From contig NZ_QWFZ01000039.1 in the NCBI RefSeq assembly GCF_003576315.1, positions 336,967 to 400,966 on the forward strand: DNA of 64,000 nucleotides. The letters run 5' to 3'. This document shows, in pieces, positions 18,029 to 26,738 of this stretch (the stretch's first letter is position 1; every line of letters starts with the position of its first letter). A model generated the notes under the pieces. It had not been told where the DNA came from. It did not search any database and was given only the letters and a program-made list of their open reading frames with translations. The DNA is from Henriciella mobilis (lineage in GTDB: Bacteria > Pseudomonadota > Alphaproteobacteria > Caulobacterales > Hyphomonadaceae). The position numbers were made by a program, and so were the translations under genes.

Positions 18029-18076
18029 CATGGCCGGGCGGGCGAGGCAGCGTATTGCCTTTCCGGCCCGGCCATG
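18029..18076. terminator. Inverted repeat between SDR and Kazal genes
   Basis: An 11-base perfect repeat CATGGCCGGGC (18029-18039) / GCCCGGCCATG (18066-18076) encloses a 26-base loop that itself can pair GGCA with TGCC. There is no T-run, so termination would be imperfect. It is positioned as an end-of-transcript structure for the SDR gene. Confidence 0.5.
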
Positions 18077-18115
18077 CGCGTATTGCGGTCTGGAATCACA
18101 GACGGGGGTCTGACC

Positions 18116-18526
18116 ATGCGCTTGCTGATCGTATCATTCGCGGCTCTTCTGGCCGCTGCCTGCCAGCCGGGCGAGACGCCGGCCGAGCCGGTCGATGCTG
18201 CCGATCCGGCGCCCGTCGAGGACACCACGCCAGCCGACGCAACGCCTGCGGCCCCTGCCCCGGCCCCCGATGCTGAAGGCGCCATGTGTGGCGGCGTTGC
18301 CGGCATTTCCTGCCCGGCCGGCCTTTACTGCCAGCAGCCCGACGGCCAGTGCCTTGAAATCATGGATGGAAGCGGCACGTGCCAGCCCATTCCGGAGGTC
18401 TGCACGCAGGAATACATGCCGGTCTGCGGCTGTGACGGCCAGACCTATGGCAATGCCTGCGAAGCGGCTGCTGCTGGCGCAAGCGTTGCGGCCGAAGGCG
18501 AATGCGCCGGCGCGGACATCGAATAG
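18116..18526 (+). CDS. Lipoprotein with a Kazal-type protease-inhibitor domain
   Basis: The 136-residue precursor has a lipoprotein signal peptide MRLLIVSFAALLAAAC (lipobox cysteine C16), then a linker rich in Pro, Ala, Asp and Glu (about 20-55). A cysteine-rich segment follows (GGVAGISCPAGLYCQQ and onward), and then a Kazal domain with CTQEYMPVCGCDGQTYGNAC and a final EGEC. Kazal domains inhibit serine proteases by presenting a rigid loop. A membrane-anchored bacterial version could guard against host, predator or own secreted proteases. An upstream ATG at 18074 is possible but would bury the signal peptide. Confidence 0.85.
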   Translation: MRLLIVSFAALLAAACQPGETPAEPVDAADPAPVEDTTPADATPAAPAPAPDAEGAMCGGVAGISCPAGLYCQQPDGQCLEIMDGSGTCQPIPEVCTQEYMPVCGCDGQTYGNACEAAAAGASVAAEGECAGADIE

Positions 18527-18544
18527 CCCAGACGAGCCGAACGC

Positions 18545-19198
18545 CTAAAGCGCGGCTGATTTCCCGGCTCTCAGGAGCGGGAGCGGTTCGAGAATCGGGA
18601 AATCGGTTTCCTCGCCGGTCGCGGTCACCCGCCGGATCACCTGGTCCTTGCCTGTCTGATTGAACGGCGTGACCAGCGCGCCGCTGCGCGAAAGCTGTGA
18701 CAGGAGCGCATCGGGAATGCCGCTGACCGCGCCGGTCAGCAGGATGCGGTCATAAGGCTTGTGCTCCGGCCAGCCATTGAGACCGTCGGCATGCTTCAGC
18801 GTGACATTGTCGACTTTCAGCTCAAGCATCCGGGCGCGCGCGTCGGTGACAAGCTTCTGGTAGCGGTCGAGCGCCCAGACATGCCGTCCGATCTGTGCCA
18901 GCAGGGAGAGCATGTAACCGCTGCCCGCCCCAATGAGGAGGATGCGATCTTCCTTGCCCGGCGTTGCCTGCAGCGCTCCGAGCAGCTGCGCCACGACCAC
19001 CGGCTTCGGGATCATCTGGCCGCACGGGATCGGCAGGGCCGTGTCCTCATAGGCAAGCTCGGCCAGCGCCGGCTCGACAAAGACGGACCGGTCGATCGTT
19101 TCCATCGCCGACAGGACAGCGTCGTCGCGAATGCCCTGGCGGCGCAGCAGCAGCACGAGGCGGGCTGCGCGAAACGGATCGGCGATCAGGTCCGCCAT
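18545..19198 (-). CDS. pcm: Protein-L-isoaspartate O-methyltransferase
   Basis: The 217-residue enzyme repairs isoaspartyl residues in aged proteins by SAM-dependent methylation. It shows the SAM-binding [19 protein letters not shown] segment (motif I, about 87-104), [17 protein letters not shown] (family IGxGxTIS(Q/A)P region, here [10 protein letters not shown]) and DRILLTGAV (motif II/post-I). The start overlaps the surE stop by 13 bases, the usual surE-pcm arrangement. It is the last gene of the minus-strand housekeeping block and is convergent with the Kazal gene. Confidence 0.88.
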   Translation of the reverse strand: MADLIADPFRAARLVLLLRRQGIRDDAVLSAMETIDRSVFVEPALAELAYEDTALPIPCGQMIPKPVVVAQLLGALQATPGKEDRILLIGAGSGYMLSLLAQIGRHVWALDRYQKLVTDARARMLELKVDNVTLKHADGLNGWPEHKPYDRILLTGAVSGIPDALLSQLSRSGALVTPFNQTGKDQVIRRVTATGEETDFPILEPLPLLRAGKSAAL

Positions 19199-19947
19199 GA
19201 GGCTTTCAGCTCCTCGAGATAGCGATTGTGCGTCAGGTCGACATGCAGCGGCGTGACAGAGATGCGGCCTTCATAAATGGCCCGCAGGTCGGTGCCTTCG
19301 TCGGGCTTCGACAGACGCCCCTTGAAGCCGATCCAGTAATAATCGTTGCCGCGCAGATCCTCGCGCTTTTCGGTGTGGATAATCGATTCGTCGCGAAAGC
19401 CCTGACGGGTGATCTCGATCCCGTCGACCTCATCGGGCTCGCGGTCGGGAAAATTGACGTTCATCACGACATCATCCGGCCAGCCTTTTTCGATGAGCGG
19501 GCGCAGGACTGTGGCGCCCCATTTCTTCGACGTTTCCCAGGGCAGCGAGCCGCGTTCACGGAAGCTCTGCGCCTGGCTCAGCGCGACGGAAGGAATGCCC
19601 TGCTGCATGCCGAACATGGCAGCCGCCACCGTGCCGGAGAAACTTGTATCCTCGGCGATGTTCTGGCCACGATTGACGCCTGACAGGATCAGGTCCGGCT
19701 TGTCGTCCATCAGGTCCTGCAAGGCGATCAGCACGCAGTCGGACGGCGTGCCCATCACCGCCCAGCACTGTTCGCGCACCTTCCGTGTGCGCACCGGCTG
19801 GGTCAGCGTGATGGAGCGCGACTGGCCGGACTGCTCGACCTCGGGGGCGGCGATCCAGATATCGTCGGACAGCTCGCGCGCAATGCTTTCGAGAATGGAA
19901 AGCCCCGGCGCGTGGATACCGTCATCATTGGTGAGGAGGATTTTCAT
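19186..19947 (-). CDS. surE: SurE 5'/3'-nucleotidase
   Basis: A 253-residue metal-dependent phosphatase acting on nucleoside monophosphates, associated with survival in stationary phase. Metal ligands are visible: D8 and D9 in [12 protein letters not shown], a serine in [10 protein letters not shown] (around 40-46) and an asparagine in [10 protein letters not shown] (about 88-97). It overlaps pcm. The start at 19947 gives the normal family N-terminus. Confidence 0.95.
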   Translation of the reverse strand: MKILLTNDDGIHAPGLSILESIARELSDDIWIAAPEVEQSGQSRSITLTQPVRTRKVREQCWAVMGTPSDCVLIALQDLMDDKPDLILSGVNRGQNIAEDTSFSGTVAAAMFGMQQGIPSVALSQAQSFRERGSLPWETSKKWGATVLRPLIEKGWPDDVVMNVNFPDREPDEVDGIEITRQGFRDESIIHTEKREDLRGNDYYWIGFKGRLSKPDEGTDLRAIYEGRISVTPLHVDLTHNRYLEELKASWRT

Positions 19948-19971
19948 TCCAAATGCTCGCTTTTGCTTGAT

Positions 19972-20005
19972 CCTCCCCCGCTTGCGGGGGAGGTGCCCGA
20001 AGGGC
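19972..20005. repeat. Double-hairpin intergenic repeat, copy 2
   Basis: A perfect ten-base stem CCTCCCCCGC-tt-GCGGGGGAGG (19972-19993) is followed by a second small hairpin GCCC-gaa-GGGC (19995-20005). It lies between serS and surE. Elements of this form occur in many copies in some alphaproteobacterial genomes (from memory), and it shares its CCTCCCC/GGGGAGG core with the element at 21401-21500. Confidence 0.6.
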
Positions 20006-20013
20006 GGAAGAGC

Positions 20014-21315
20014 TTACGCCCCGATCACTTCCAGCCTGCCCATATACGGCTTCAGGGCGTCCGGCACGGCGATGGTGCCGTCCTCGCGCTGATAGTTCTC
20101 CAGAACGGCGACCAGCGTGCGCCCGACCGCGAGGCCGGAGCCGTTCAGCGTGTGAACGAATTCGGGCTTCGGTTTCGGGTTGTCCTCGGTCGGCTTCGGG
20201 CGCCAGCGCGCATCCATGCGCCGGGCCTGGAAGTCCCCGCAATAGGAGCAGGAGCTGATCTCGCGATAGGTGTCCTGGCTCGGCAGCCAGACTTCGAGGT
20301 CATAGGTTTTCCGCGCGCCCGCGCCCATGTCGCCGGTGCAAAGCAGCATGCGGCGGTAAGGCAGCTCAAGGCGCTCGAGGATGGTCTCGGCGCAGCGCGT
20401 CATCCGCTCCAGCTCCTCGAGGCCCTCTTCCTCGTCGCGGACGATGGAGACGAGCTCGACCTTGTTGAACTGGTGCAGCCGGATCATGCCCTTTGTGTCG
20501 CGCCCCGCACTGCCTGCTTCGGAGCGGAAGCATGGCGTGTGCGCGGTCATGCGTTTGGGCAGGACGTCAGCGTCGAGGATGGATTCGCGGACGCTGTTGG
20601 TCAGCGATATTTCAGACGTCGCGATCAGCCAAAGACCATCCGTTGTCTGGAAGGAGTCCTCGCCGAATTTCGGCAGCTGTCCGGTGCCGACCAGCGCCTC
20701 ATCTCGAACCAGGACGGGCGGCGTGGTCTCAGTGTACCCATGCTCGCCGGTCTGGACATCCAGCATGAAGTTCGCCAGCGCGCGCTCAAGCCGCGACAGC
20801 TGCCCGCGCAGCAGCACGAAGCGGGAGCCGGACATCCTGGCCGCCGTCTCGAAATCCATCATGCCGAGCGCCTCGCCAAGGTCGGCATGATCCTTTGGCG
20901 CGAAGCTGAACGCGGTCGGCGTGCCGACCTTTTTCTGCTCGACATTGCCGTCCTCGTCCTCGCCGACCGGCACATCGTCCAGCGGCAGGTTCGGCAGGCC
21001 GAGCAGGATCTCGTCCAGCGCCTCACGGGCGGCGGCTTCCTGCTCGCCGGCTGCCTCGATCGTGTCTTTCGCTTCGGCCACGACCGCGCGCAGGCGCTCG
21101 AACTCGGCCTCGTCGCCCTTGGCCTTGGCCTGGCCGATCAGCTTGGAGTTGGCATTGCGCGCACTCTCGGCTTCCTGCTTGTCGGTAACAGCCTTCCGCA
21201 GGGCGCCATCATGGGCGAGGATATCGTCCACAGCATCGCCGAGTCCCGGCTTGCGGCGGTTCCAGGCGGCGCGGAAGGCCTCGGGATTTTCGCGGATCGC
21301 GCGGATGTCGAACAT
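20014..21315 (-). CDS. serS: Seryl-tRNA synthetase
   Basis: The 433-residue class II synthetase charges tRNA-Ser. It has the N-terminal long coiled-coil arm (about 30-105, with [19 protein letters not shown]), motif 2 in [18 protein letters not shown] and a motif 3 region near the C-terminal [19 protein letters not shown]. The ATG at 21315 ([15 protein letters not shown]) is the family start; the open frame extends 31 codons upstream through the repeat region without similarity. It is flanked by two intergenic repeats. Confidence 0.96.
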   Translation of the reverse strand: MFDIRAIRENPEAFRAAWNRRKPGLGDAVDDILAHDGALRKAVTDKQEAESARNANSKLIGQAKAKGDEAEFERLRAVVAEAKDTIEAAGEQEAAAREALDEILLGLPNLPLDDVPVGEDEDGNVEQKKVGTPTAFSFAPKDHADLGEALGMMDFETAARMSGSRFVLLRGQLSRLERALANFMLDVQTGEHGYTETTPPVLVRDEALVGTGQLPKFGEDSFQTTDGLWLIATSEISLTNSVRESILDADVLPKRMTAHTPCFRSEAGSAGRDTKGMIRLHQFNKVELVSIVRDEEEGLEELERMTRCAETILERLELPYRRMLLCTGDMGAGARKTYDLEVWLPSQDTYREISSCSYCGDFQARRMDARWRPKPTEDNPKPKPEFVHTLNGSGLAVGRTLVAVLENYQREDGTIAVPDALKPYMGRLEVIGA

Positions 21316-21400
21316 GGTGCGAGACTCACTGCTAAACTTGAAGACCGGCCCCCTGTAGAGGAATTGGGCGCAAAGCGGAACCGGGGAGATGAGGGAGATT

Positions 21401-21500
21401 TGCCCCACCCCGACCCTCCCCGTAAGCGGGGAGGGAGAGGGCCCCGTGCGATGTCTCCCTCGCGTTCCCTCCCCTCTGGGGAGGGTCAGGGTGGGGCGGG
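21401..21500. repeat. Nested intergenic inverted repeat, copy 3
   Basis: Between tatC and serS, outer arms GCCCCACCCcGACCCTCCCC (from 21402) and GGGGAGGGTCaGGGTGGGGC (21478-21497) pair with a single mismatch. Inside are CCTCCCC-gtaagc-GGGGAGG (about 21415-21434) and a further GGGGAGGGA / TCCCTCCCC pair. The segment could fold as a long cruciform or mRNA hairpin. The inner core matches the 19972 element, so the two probably belong to one repeat family. Confidence 0.6.
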
Positions 21501-22340
21501 CTACTCTTCAGCCTCCCGCGCGGCCTCTTCCTCTTCGGCCTTCTTCTCCATCATGCGCACGCACCAGATCGAGATTTCGTAGAGGCCGTAGACCGGCACG
21601 GCGAGCATGACCTGCGAGATGAGGTCGGGCGGGGTGAAGAAGGCGGCGGCGACCAGAATGGCCACGACCGCATACTTGCGCCCGGACCGCAGCGTGTCCG
21701 ACCCGATAATGCCGGCGCGCCCCATGAGGCTGAGCACAACCGGCAGCTGGAAGGACAGGCCGAAAGCAAGCATCAGCGCCATGACCAGCGAGAGGTATTC
21801 CGACACCTTGATCTGCGGCGTGATGGCAGCGATGCCATCCCCGCCCAGCTGCTCGAAGGACAGCGCAAAGCGGGAGATCAGCGGCAGCATCACGAAATAG
21901 ACGAACACCGCCCCGATCACGAACAGGACCGGCGCAGCAATCAGGAAGGGCAGCACCGCCCCCTTTTCCTTGCGGTAAAGCCCCGGCGCGACGAAGCTGT
22001 ACATCTGCCAGCCAATGATCGGAAAGGCGACGAAGACGCCGGCAAAGAGCGCGAGCTTGAGCTGCACGAAGAAGACTTCCAGCGGCGCGGTATAGATCAG
22101 CTCGAAATTGGCATCCTGGCGGGTGAGTTCCGCGACGGCGACCAGGGGCCCGAGCAGGATGTTGTAGAGCGGGCGTGCGATGAAAAAGCAGCCAATCGTC
22201 CCCAGCGCCAGCGCAACGATTGACCAGATTAGCCGCGAGCGAAGCTCGATCAGGTGATCGAGCAGAGGCGCGCGCGAAGCTTCCATCTCGTCATCATCAG
22301 TGATGTCGGGGCGTTCGTCCTCGCGCATGTCCTGGCTCAT
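21501..22340 (-). CDS. tatC: Sec-independent protein translocase TatC
   Basis: The 279-residue polytopic membrane protein forms the receptor core of the twin-arginine export pathway. The N-terminal cytoplasmic segment [14 protein letters not shown] (24-37) is the conserved signal-peptide-binding region, and six hydrophobic helices follow. A charged tail ends [15 protein letters not shown]. Its ATG overlaps the tatB stop by four bases. Confidence 0.96.
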   Translation of the reverse strand: MSQDMREDERPDITDDDEMEASRAPLLDHLIELRSRLIWSIVALALGTIGCFFIARPLYNILLGPLVAVAELTRQDANFELIYTAPLEVFFVQLKLALFAGVFVAFPIIGWQMYSFVAPGLYRKEKGAVLPFLIAAPVLFVIGAVFVYFVMLPLISRFALSFEQLGGDGIAAITPQIKVSEYLSLVMALMLAFGLSFQLPVVLSLMGRAGIIGSDTLRSGRKYAVVAILVAAAFFTPPDLISQVMLAVPVYGLYEISIWCVRMMEKKAEEEEAAREAEE

Positions 22341-22804
22341 GTAGAGGAGGCTTTCTTGCCGGTATCGTCAGGCGCGGCATCCCCGGCTTTTTCGGTTTCA
22401 GCGGGGCTGGCGGGCGCCTCGGCCTCGTCCGGCGATGCGGCCTGTTCGGTCTCTTCCGTCTCCGGCATGGCGCCTGGTCCCCGGCTGTCGGCGTCGGAAT
22501 CCGGCAGCGGGTTTTCCATCATGACCTTGCGGTTGATGTCCGCCTCGGTCTTCTTCAGGTCATCGACGGCCTGGGTGAGCTGGTTGTCGCGGCGCAGATC
22601 CTCGATTTCCTTGCGCAGCTCATCAAGCTCGGCCTGACGGGCAATATCATCGAAGGCCGACTGGAACTCGCGCGCCATGGAGCGGCCCTTGGACACAAAC
22701 TGGCCGAGCTTGCGCATCATCATGGGCAAGTCCTTGGGGCCGACAACGATCAGGGCGATGACCGCAATCAGCAGGAATTCTGTCATTCCAAATTGAGGAA
22801 GCAT
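22337..22804 (-). CDS. tatB: Sec-independent protein translocase TatB
   Basis: The 155-residue protein has one N-terminal membrane helix (FLLIAVIALIVVGPKDLP, with the GPKxLP hinge typical of TatA/TatB), an amphipathic helix and a long acidic, alanine- and proline-rich tail. With TatC it receives twin-arginine substrates. It could start at M1 or M7 (MTEF), the latter nearer to the usual length before the helix. It lies 20 bases after tatA and overlaps tatC by ATGA. Confidence 0.93.
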   Translation of the reverse strand: MLPQFGMTEFLLIAVIALIVVGPKDLPMMMRKLGQFVSKGRSMAREFQSAFDDIARQAELDELRKEIEDLRRDNQLTQAVDDLKKTEADINRKVMMENPLPDSDADSRGPGAMPETEETEQAASPDEAEAPASPAETEKAGDAAPDDTGKKASST

Positions 22805-22824
22805 GGATCAGCCTTCCCCGGGCG

Positions 22825-23067
22825 TCAGCTGGACGACTTCGTCTTGTCCTTTTCAGGGGTGACGTTGACCATCTTGTCGTCTTTGAGCGACTTGCCAGAC
22901 GCAGACGAGGTCTTTTCCTCCTCGTCATCATCGTCATTCAGGCCCTTGCGGAAGGACCGCATGCCCTTGGCCATGTCACCCATGATCGAGGAAATCCGTC
23001 CGCGCCCGCCGAACAGCAACAGGGCGACGATCAGGACAATGAGAAGCTGCATCCAGCTGGGGGCCAT
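22825..23067 (-). CDS. tatA: Sec-independent protein translocase TatA
   Basis: An 80-residue single-span protein: membrane helix [18 protein letters not shown] (about 8-25, FG hinge at 18-19), amphipathic helix [15 protein letters not shown], and a charged tail. TatA oligomers form the export pore. First gene of tatABC, 75 bases after scpB. Confidence 0.95.
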   Translation of the reverse strand: MAPSWMQLLIVLIVALLLFGGRGRISSIMGDMAKGMRSFRKGLNDDDDEEEKTSSASGKSLKDDKMVNVTPEKDKTKSSS

Positions 23068-23142
23068 GGCCGTACTCCGCGTTTATACTAGCACAGATAG
23101 CGCTGAGCCGGTCCCGGCTCAATGGGCGCGTCTGAGTTTGCC

Positions 23143-23937
23143 CTAGTCTTCCTCGGCCTCGGAGTCCATGAAATCTGTCACGAATGCGGCGTCTTCACCG
23201 CTGTCTCCGCCTGCCGGAGAGTCGTCCAGATCACGGAATGGAAGCTCGACCTGGCTGGCATCAAAGTCATCGGGGACGACATCCGAGAGCAGCCCGCCGG
23301 CTTCCAGCTCAGACCGCCCGGGCAGCAGCTCGAGGCTTTCCAGCCCGAAATGCTCCAGGAAGTCATCGGTCGTGCCATAGGTGACCGGCCGGCCCGGCGT
23401 CTTGCGGCGGCCCTTGATGCGCACCCAGCCCGCTTCCATCAGCTGGTCGATCGTGCCCTTGGAGACCGCTACACCGCGCACAGCCTCGATCTCGGCGCGC
23501 GTGACCGGCTGGCCATAGGCGATGATGGCGAGCGTCTCCAGCGCAGCCTGCGACAGCTTCTTCTGCTCATGGCGCTCCTCCACGAAGAGGTAGGACAGGT
23601 CCTCGGCCGTCTGGAACCGCCACTTACCAGCCACCTCGACGAGGTTCACGCCGCGATGGGCATAAGCCGCCTTCAGCGACATCAAAACCTGAGCCGCATC
23701 GGCGCCTTGCGGCAGCGTTTCTGCGACCTGCTCGGCCGAAAGCGGCTCGCCCGCGGCAAACAGCACCGCCTCGGCCCGGCGCAATGCCTCGGCGCTTTCG
23801 TCAACATCCGCACCGCCCGATTCCGACAGGGCTTCTGCGGAGCGGCGATAGGCAAAGGAGAGCTGGCGTACGGCCTTGCGGATATCATCCGGTTCGTCGT
23901 CCACAGTCTGGTCTTTCATCTGGGGTATCGCGTTCAT
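23143..23937 (-). CDS. scpB: Segregation and condensation protein B
   Basis: The 264-residue protein contains the two winged-helix domains of ScpB: ALRRAEAVLFAAGEPLSAEQVAE around 49-71, then LSQAALETLAIIAYGQPVTRAEIEAVRGV, the strongest family signature. It binds ScpA and the SMC ATPase to organise and segregate the chromosome. N- and C-terminal extensions are acidic and low in complexity. Its ATG overlaps the scpA stop (ATGA). Confidence 0.95.
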   Translation of the reverse strand: MNAIPQMKDQTVDDEPDDIRKAVRQLSFAYRRSAEALSESGGADVDESAEALRRAEAVLFAAGEPLSAEQVAETLPQGADAAQVLMSLKAAYAHRGVNLVEVAGKWRFQTAEDLSYLFVEERHEQKKLSQAALETLAIIAYGQPVTRAEIEAVRGVAVSKGTIDQLMEAGWVRIKGRRKTPGRPVTYGTTDDFLEHFGLESLELLPGRSELEAGGLLSDVVPDDFDASQVELPFRDLDDSPAGGDSGEDAAFVTDFMDSEAEED

Positions 23938-24752
23938 GCGGTCAGCCCTCCCCTGTCTTCCCTGTTGCCGCGCAGATAGAGCGGCGAAAAATGCTGGTCC
24001 TGGCGCAGTTCGACATCGCCATCGCGGGCGAGTTCGAGCGCGGCGGAAAATACGCTGGCAGTTACGGAGCGCGGCGGCACATCGCCGGCAATATCCTTCA
24101 TCCGGGCGCGCAGGTCGTCGAGGCTCGCCCAGTCATCGATGAGTTTCGACAGGCTCTTCAGCGAGTCGCGCGCATGTTCGAGCGGCAGGACGAACTGGTG
24201 CTCGACGCGGTGCGGCGCGGCTTCCTCGCGGCGCTGGCGGATCGACCCGAAGGCCTGCATCAGGTGCCAGAGCGTCGTGTCGTATTCGGTCTGCTTGATG
24301 ACGCGCGGCTTTTCCGGCGCCCCGCGGACAAACACGTCCTGGCCAAGCTGCGCCAGCTCCATCAGCTGGTCACCGGCCTCGCGCATGGCATCGAGGCGCT
24401 TGAGGCGGAAGGCGAGCCGGGCGGCCATCTCCTCGCCGTCGATCTCGTCATTGGCGGCCTTTTCGGGCTTTGGCAGCAGGAGGCGCGACTTCAGGAAGGT
24501 CAGCCAGGCCGCCATCAGCAGATAATCGGCGGCAAGATCGATCCGTTTCTTGCGGGCATCCTCGATGAAGGTGAGGTACTGCGTCGCCAGTTCCAGCATG
24601 GAGACCTTGAGCAGGTCCACCTTCTGCTTGCGGGCAAGGTCCAGCAACAGGTGCAGCGGGCCCTCATAGCCATCGATATCGACGGCGAACATGTCTTCGG
24701 CTTCGATATCCTCGCGCTCGATGAGGTCGTTGGAGACGAGTTCGAGGCTCAT
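23934..24752 (-). CDS. scpA: Segregation and condensation protein A (kleisin)
   Basis: The 272-residue kleisin shows the N-terminal SMC-binding region YEGPLHLLLDLARKQKVDLL (about 29-48) and ADYLLMAAWLTFLKSRLLLP, both diagnostic. ATG at 24752 overlaps the nagZ stop by four bases and was preferred over a longer frame that enters nagZ by 16 codons. It closes the ring of the condensin complex with SMC and ScpB. Confidence 0.95.
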   Translation of the reverse strand: MSLELVSNDLIEREDIEAEDMFAVDIDGYEGPLHLLLDLARKQKVDLLKVSMLELATQYLTFIEDARKKRIDLAADYLLMAAWLTFLKSRLLLPKPEKAANDEIDGEEMAARLAFRLKRLDAMREAGDQLMELAQLGQDVFVRGAPEKPRVIKQTEYDTTLWHLMQAFGSIRQRREEAAPHRVEHQFVLPLEHARDSLKSLSKLIDDWASLDDLRARMKDIAGDVPPRSVTASVFSAALELARDGDVELRQDQHFSPLYLRGNREDRGGLTA

Positions 24753-25792
24753 GCGTGCGTCACTCCGATATCGGGGATGAGCGCCTTGAACTGCTCCCAT
24801 CCGGCCTCGGCGTCGAAGGCGGATGCGCGCATTGAGGCGGCCTCGGCATTCTTTGCACGCTCAAGGGCCTTGCCTTCGAGAACCGGCGCCGCTTCGGCGA
24901 CTTCCGTCATCTCAGCGAGGATCGCATCGGCTTCCTTCAGGAAACCCGAGCAATGCAGCAGCACATCGCAGCCCGCTTCGATGGAAGCATTGGCGCGATC
25001 TGTCAGGGAGCCCCCCAGGGCCTTCATGCCGAGATCATCCGTCATCAGAAGGCCATCAAACCCGATTCGGCCCCGGATGACTTCCTGAATCATCTTGTGG
25101 GAAACTGTTGCGGCCTTGCCGGCATCGAAATGGTCATAGGCAATGTGGGCCGTCATCGCCATTGGCGCGTCCTTCACATGGATGAACGCCGCAAAGTCGG
25201 AGGCCAGTTCATTGCTGCCCGCCGTGACGCGGGGCAGCTCCAGGTGGCTGTCAGCCATGGACCGGCCGTGCCCCGGTATATGCTTGATGACACCGGCAAC
25301 GCCGCCGTCTTCCAGCCCTTTCAGCGCGGCCTTTGCCAGCGCCCCGACCTTGTCCGGATCGGTGCCAAAGGCACGGTCGCCGATCACGTCATGGGCGCCG
25401 GGCTGAGGCAGGTCGCAGACGGGCGCACAGTCGGCATGGATGCCCATCGCGGCCAGCTCATGCGCGATCAACCGGTGGCCGAGCCAGACGGCTTCAAGGC
25501 CTTTGTCAGGATCGGCATCGTAGAGATCGCCATAGACGATCCCCTTTGGAAACAGCGGCCATTCGGGCGCTTTCAGCCGGGCGACACGCCCGCCTTCCTG
25601 GTCGATAAAGATCAGGATTTCACGCCCAACCGCATTCCAGATGTCTTCGACCAGCTGGCTGACCTGCATTTTCGAGATGCAGGAGCGGCCCATGAGAATC
25701 ACGCCCCAAGGCTTGCGCTCGGCGAACAGGGCCGCCTCGTCGCGTAGCAGGTTCGGCCCTGCCACGCTGAGGATGCAGGCCTTGTTCGTCAT
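24749..25792 (-). CDS. nagZ: Beta-N-acetylhexosaminidase NagZ (GH3)
   Basis: The 347-residue cytoplasmic enzyme removes GlcNAc from muropeptides during peptidoglycan recycling. Motifs are KHIPGHGRSMADSHLELP (170-187, with the histidine and aspartate of the flexible loop) and LLMTDDLGM (248-256), where D252 is the likely nucleophile. FIDQEGGRVARL (62-73) is a further family signature. Its start overlaps the SPOR gene stop by ATGA, and its stop overlaps scpA, so it sits inside a tight operon. Confidence 0.94.
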   Translation of the reverse strand: MTNKACILSVAGPNLLRDEAALFAERKPWGVILMGRSCISKMQVSQLVEDIWNAVGREILIFIDQEGGRVARLKAPEWPLFPKGIVYGDLYDADPDKGLEAVWLGHRLIAHELAAMGIHADCAPVCDLPQPGAHDVIGDRAFGTDPDKVGALAKAALKGLEDGGVAGVIKHIPGHGRSMADSHLELPRVTAGSNELASDFAAFIHVKDAPMAMTAHIAYDHFDAGKAATVSHKMIQEVIRGRIGFDGLLMTDDLGMKALGGSLTDRANASIEAGCDVLLHCSGFLKEADAILAEMTEVAEAAPVLEGKALERAKNAEAASMRASAFDAEAGWEQFKALIPDIGVTHA

Positions 25793-26640
25793 GCCGTCTC
25801 GCGCACCACGATACAGTCACCCCCGGCGGACTTGTAGGCGTCGCAGAAGTCCGATGCGCCCTCACGTGAGCCGAACGCACCGGCGCGCAGGCGGTAGAAG
25901 ACGCCCCTTGCTCCCAGATCGGCCCGCTCGATGGACATGCTTGCTCCTGAAAAGATGTCGGGGTGGGACCGGCGGGCACGCTGCCAGGCATCTGTGGCAG
26001 CCGCTTCGCTGCGCAGCGCCGATATCTGGACAAGATACTCCCCGCCTGCGGCAAATGCAAAACGCGATGCAGGCGTCGACGGCTGGACCTGCGGCTGAGG
26101 CAGCGGTTCCGCACGCGCCGGACGCTCGGGTTCCGGCGTCGAGATCGGAGCCAGCGACTCGCTCTTTACATCCGCAGGCCTGGTATCAGCAGCCGGCTCC
26201 TGCTCGGGGAGCTGGCTGGACGCGTTGCTGACGTTTTTTTCGGTTTCGTCTGAGGAAGGCCGCAGGTCGAGCGGTGGGCCGCCCTTCAGATAGCCATCGG
26301 TACGGCTTGCGACCTGCTGCGCGGTTGTCGCGGTTTCACGGCTGGAGCCGTCGATCACATCGTACAGCATCCGGTCGAGATCATCGATCTGCACCCCGCC
26401 CCGGTCGTCGGGCACGCGCTTGTATGGCTGCGCTTCTGCAACAACCATGGGCAGCGCCCCGTCCTGCGGGCGAACGCCCTGCCGGTAAGTATTCCAGACC
26501 ACGGCGGCGAACACGATCAGAACGCCAATGGCGAGTGTCAGGATGAGCGGACCCCGCGCCGTCTCGTCATCCCGGATTTCGAAACCGCGGTATTCTTCCT
26601 CATACGGTCCGAAGTCAGCGTCATGGTTACGATAGGTCAT
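25789..26640 (-). CDS. SPOR-domain inner-membrane protein
   Basis: This 283-residue protein has an N-terminal cytoplasmic segment rich in Asp, Glu and Tyr, one membrane helix (31-50), a long periplasmic linker rich in Ser, Pro and Glu, and a C-terminal SPOR domain (about 205-283; GEYLVQISALRSEAAATDAW and RLRAGAFGSREGASDFCDAYK). SPOR domains bind denuded peptidoglycan at division sites. It is the first gene of the nagZ-scpAB-tatABC run and lies in its usual alphaproteobacterial place. Confidence 0.9.
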   Translation of the reverse strand: MTYRNHDADFGPYEEEYRGFEIRDDETARGPLILTLAIGVLIVFAAVVWNTYRQGVRPQDGALPMVVAEAQPYKRVPDDRGGVQIDDLDRMLYDVIDGSSRETATTAQQVASRTDGYLKGGPPLDLRPSSDETEKNVSNASSQLPEQEPAADTRPADVKSESLAPISTPEPERPARAEPLPQPQVQPSTPASRFAFAAGGEYLVQISALRSEAAATDAWQRARRSHPDIFSGASMSIERADLGARGVFYRLRAGAFGSREGASDFCDAYKSAGGDCIVVRETA

Positions 26641-26738
26641 TAAGTCATCTGCCCGTGATGGAGGTGTTTACTGGTTAAAATTAGGGGCTGGTTCGTTAAC
26701 GATCGTTGAATCCGGCGGGATTCAGTACCGCGCTGCCG
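26641..26738 (-). promoter_or_regulatory. dgt / SPOR intergenic region with hairpin and GTTAAC motifs
   Basis: Just after the dgt stop a small hairpin TGAATCC-ggcg-GGATTCA (26707-26724) is found, followed on the minus strand by an AT-rich patch with GTTAAC (26695-26700) and TTAACC (26673-26678). This looks like the start of the downstream operon. The TTAA elements recall CtrA half-sites but their spacing does not match the full consensus. The GANTC sequences in the hairpin are potential CcrM sites. Confidence 0.35.

Noticed and set aside
17026-18306. 426-codon minus-strand frame opposite the SDR and Kazal genes
   Set aside because: Low-complexity Ala/Gly/Ser start and antisense to genes with clear motifs and ribosome binding sites.
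19912-21582. 556-codon frame on the plus strand opposite serS
   Set aside because: Antisense to a strongly supported tRNA synthetase and crosses two intergenic repeats.
26673-26700. Full CtrA box upstream of the SPOR operon
   Set aside because: Two TTAA elements are present but separated by 17 bases rather than 7.
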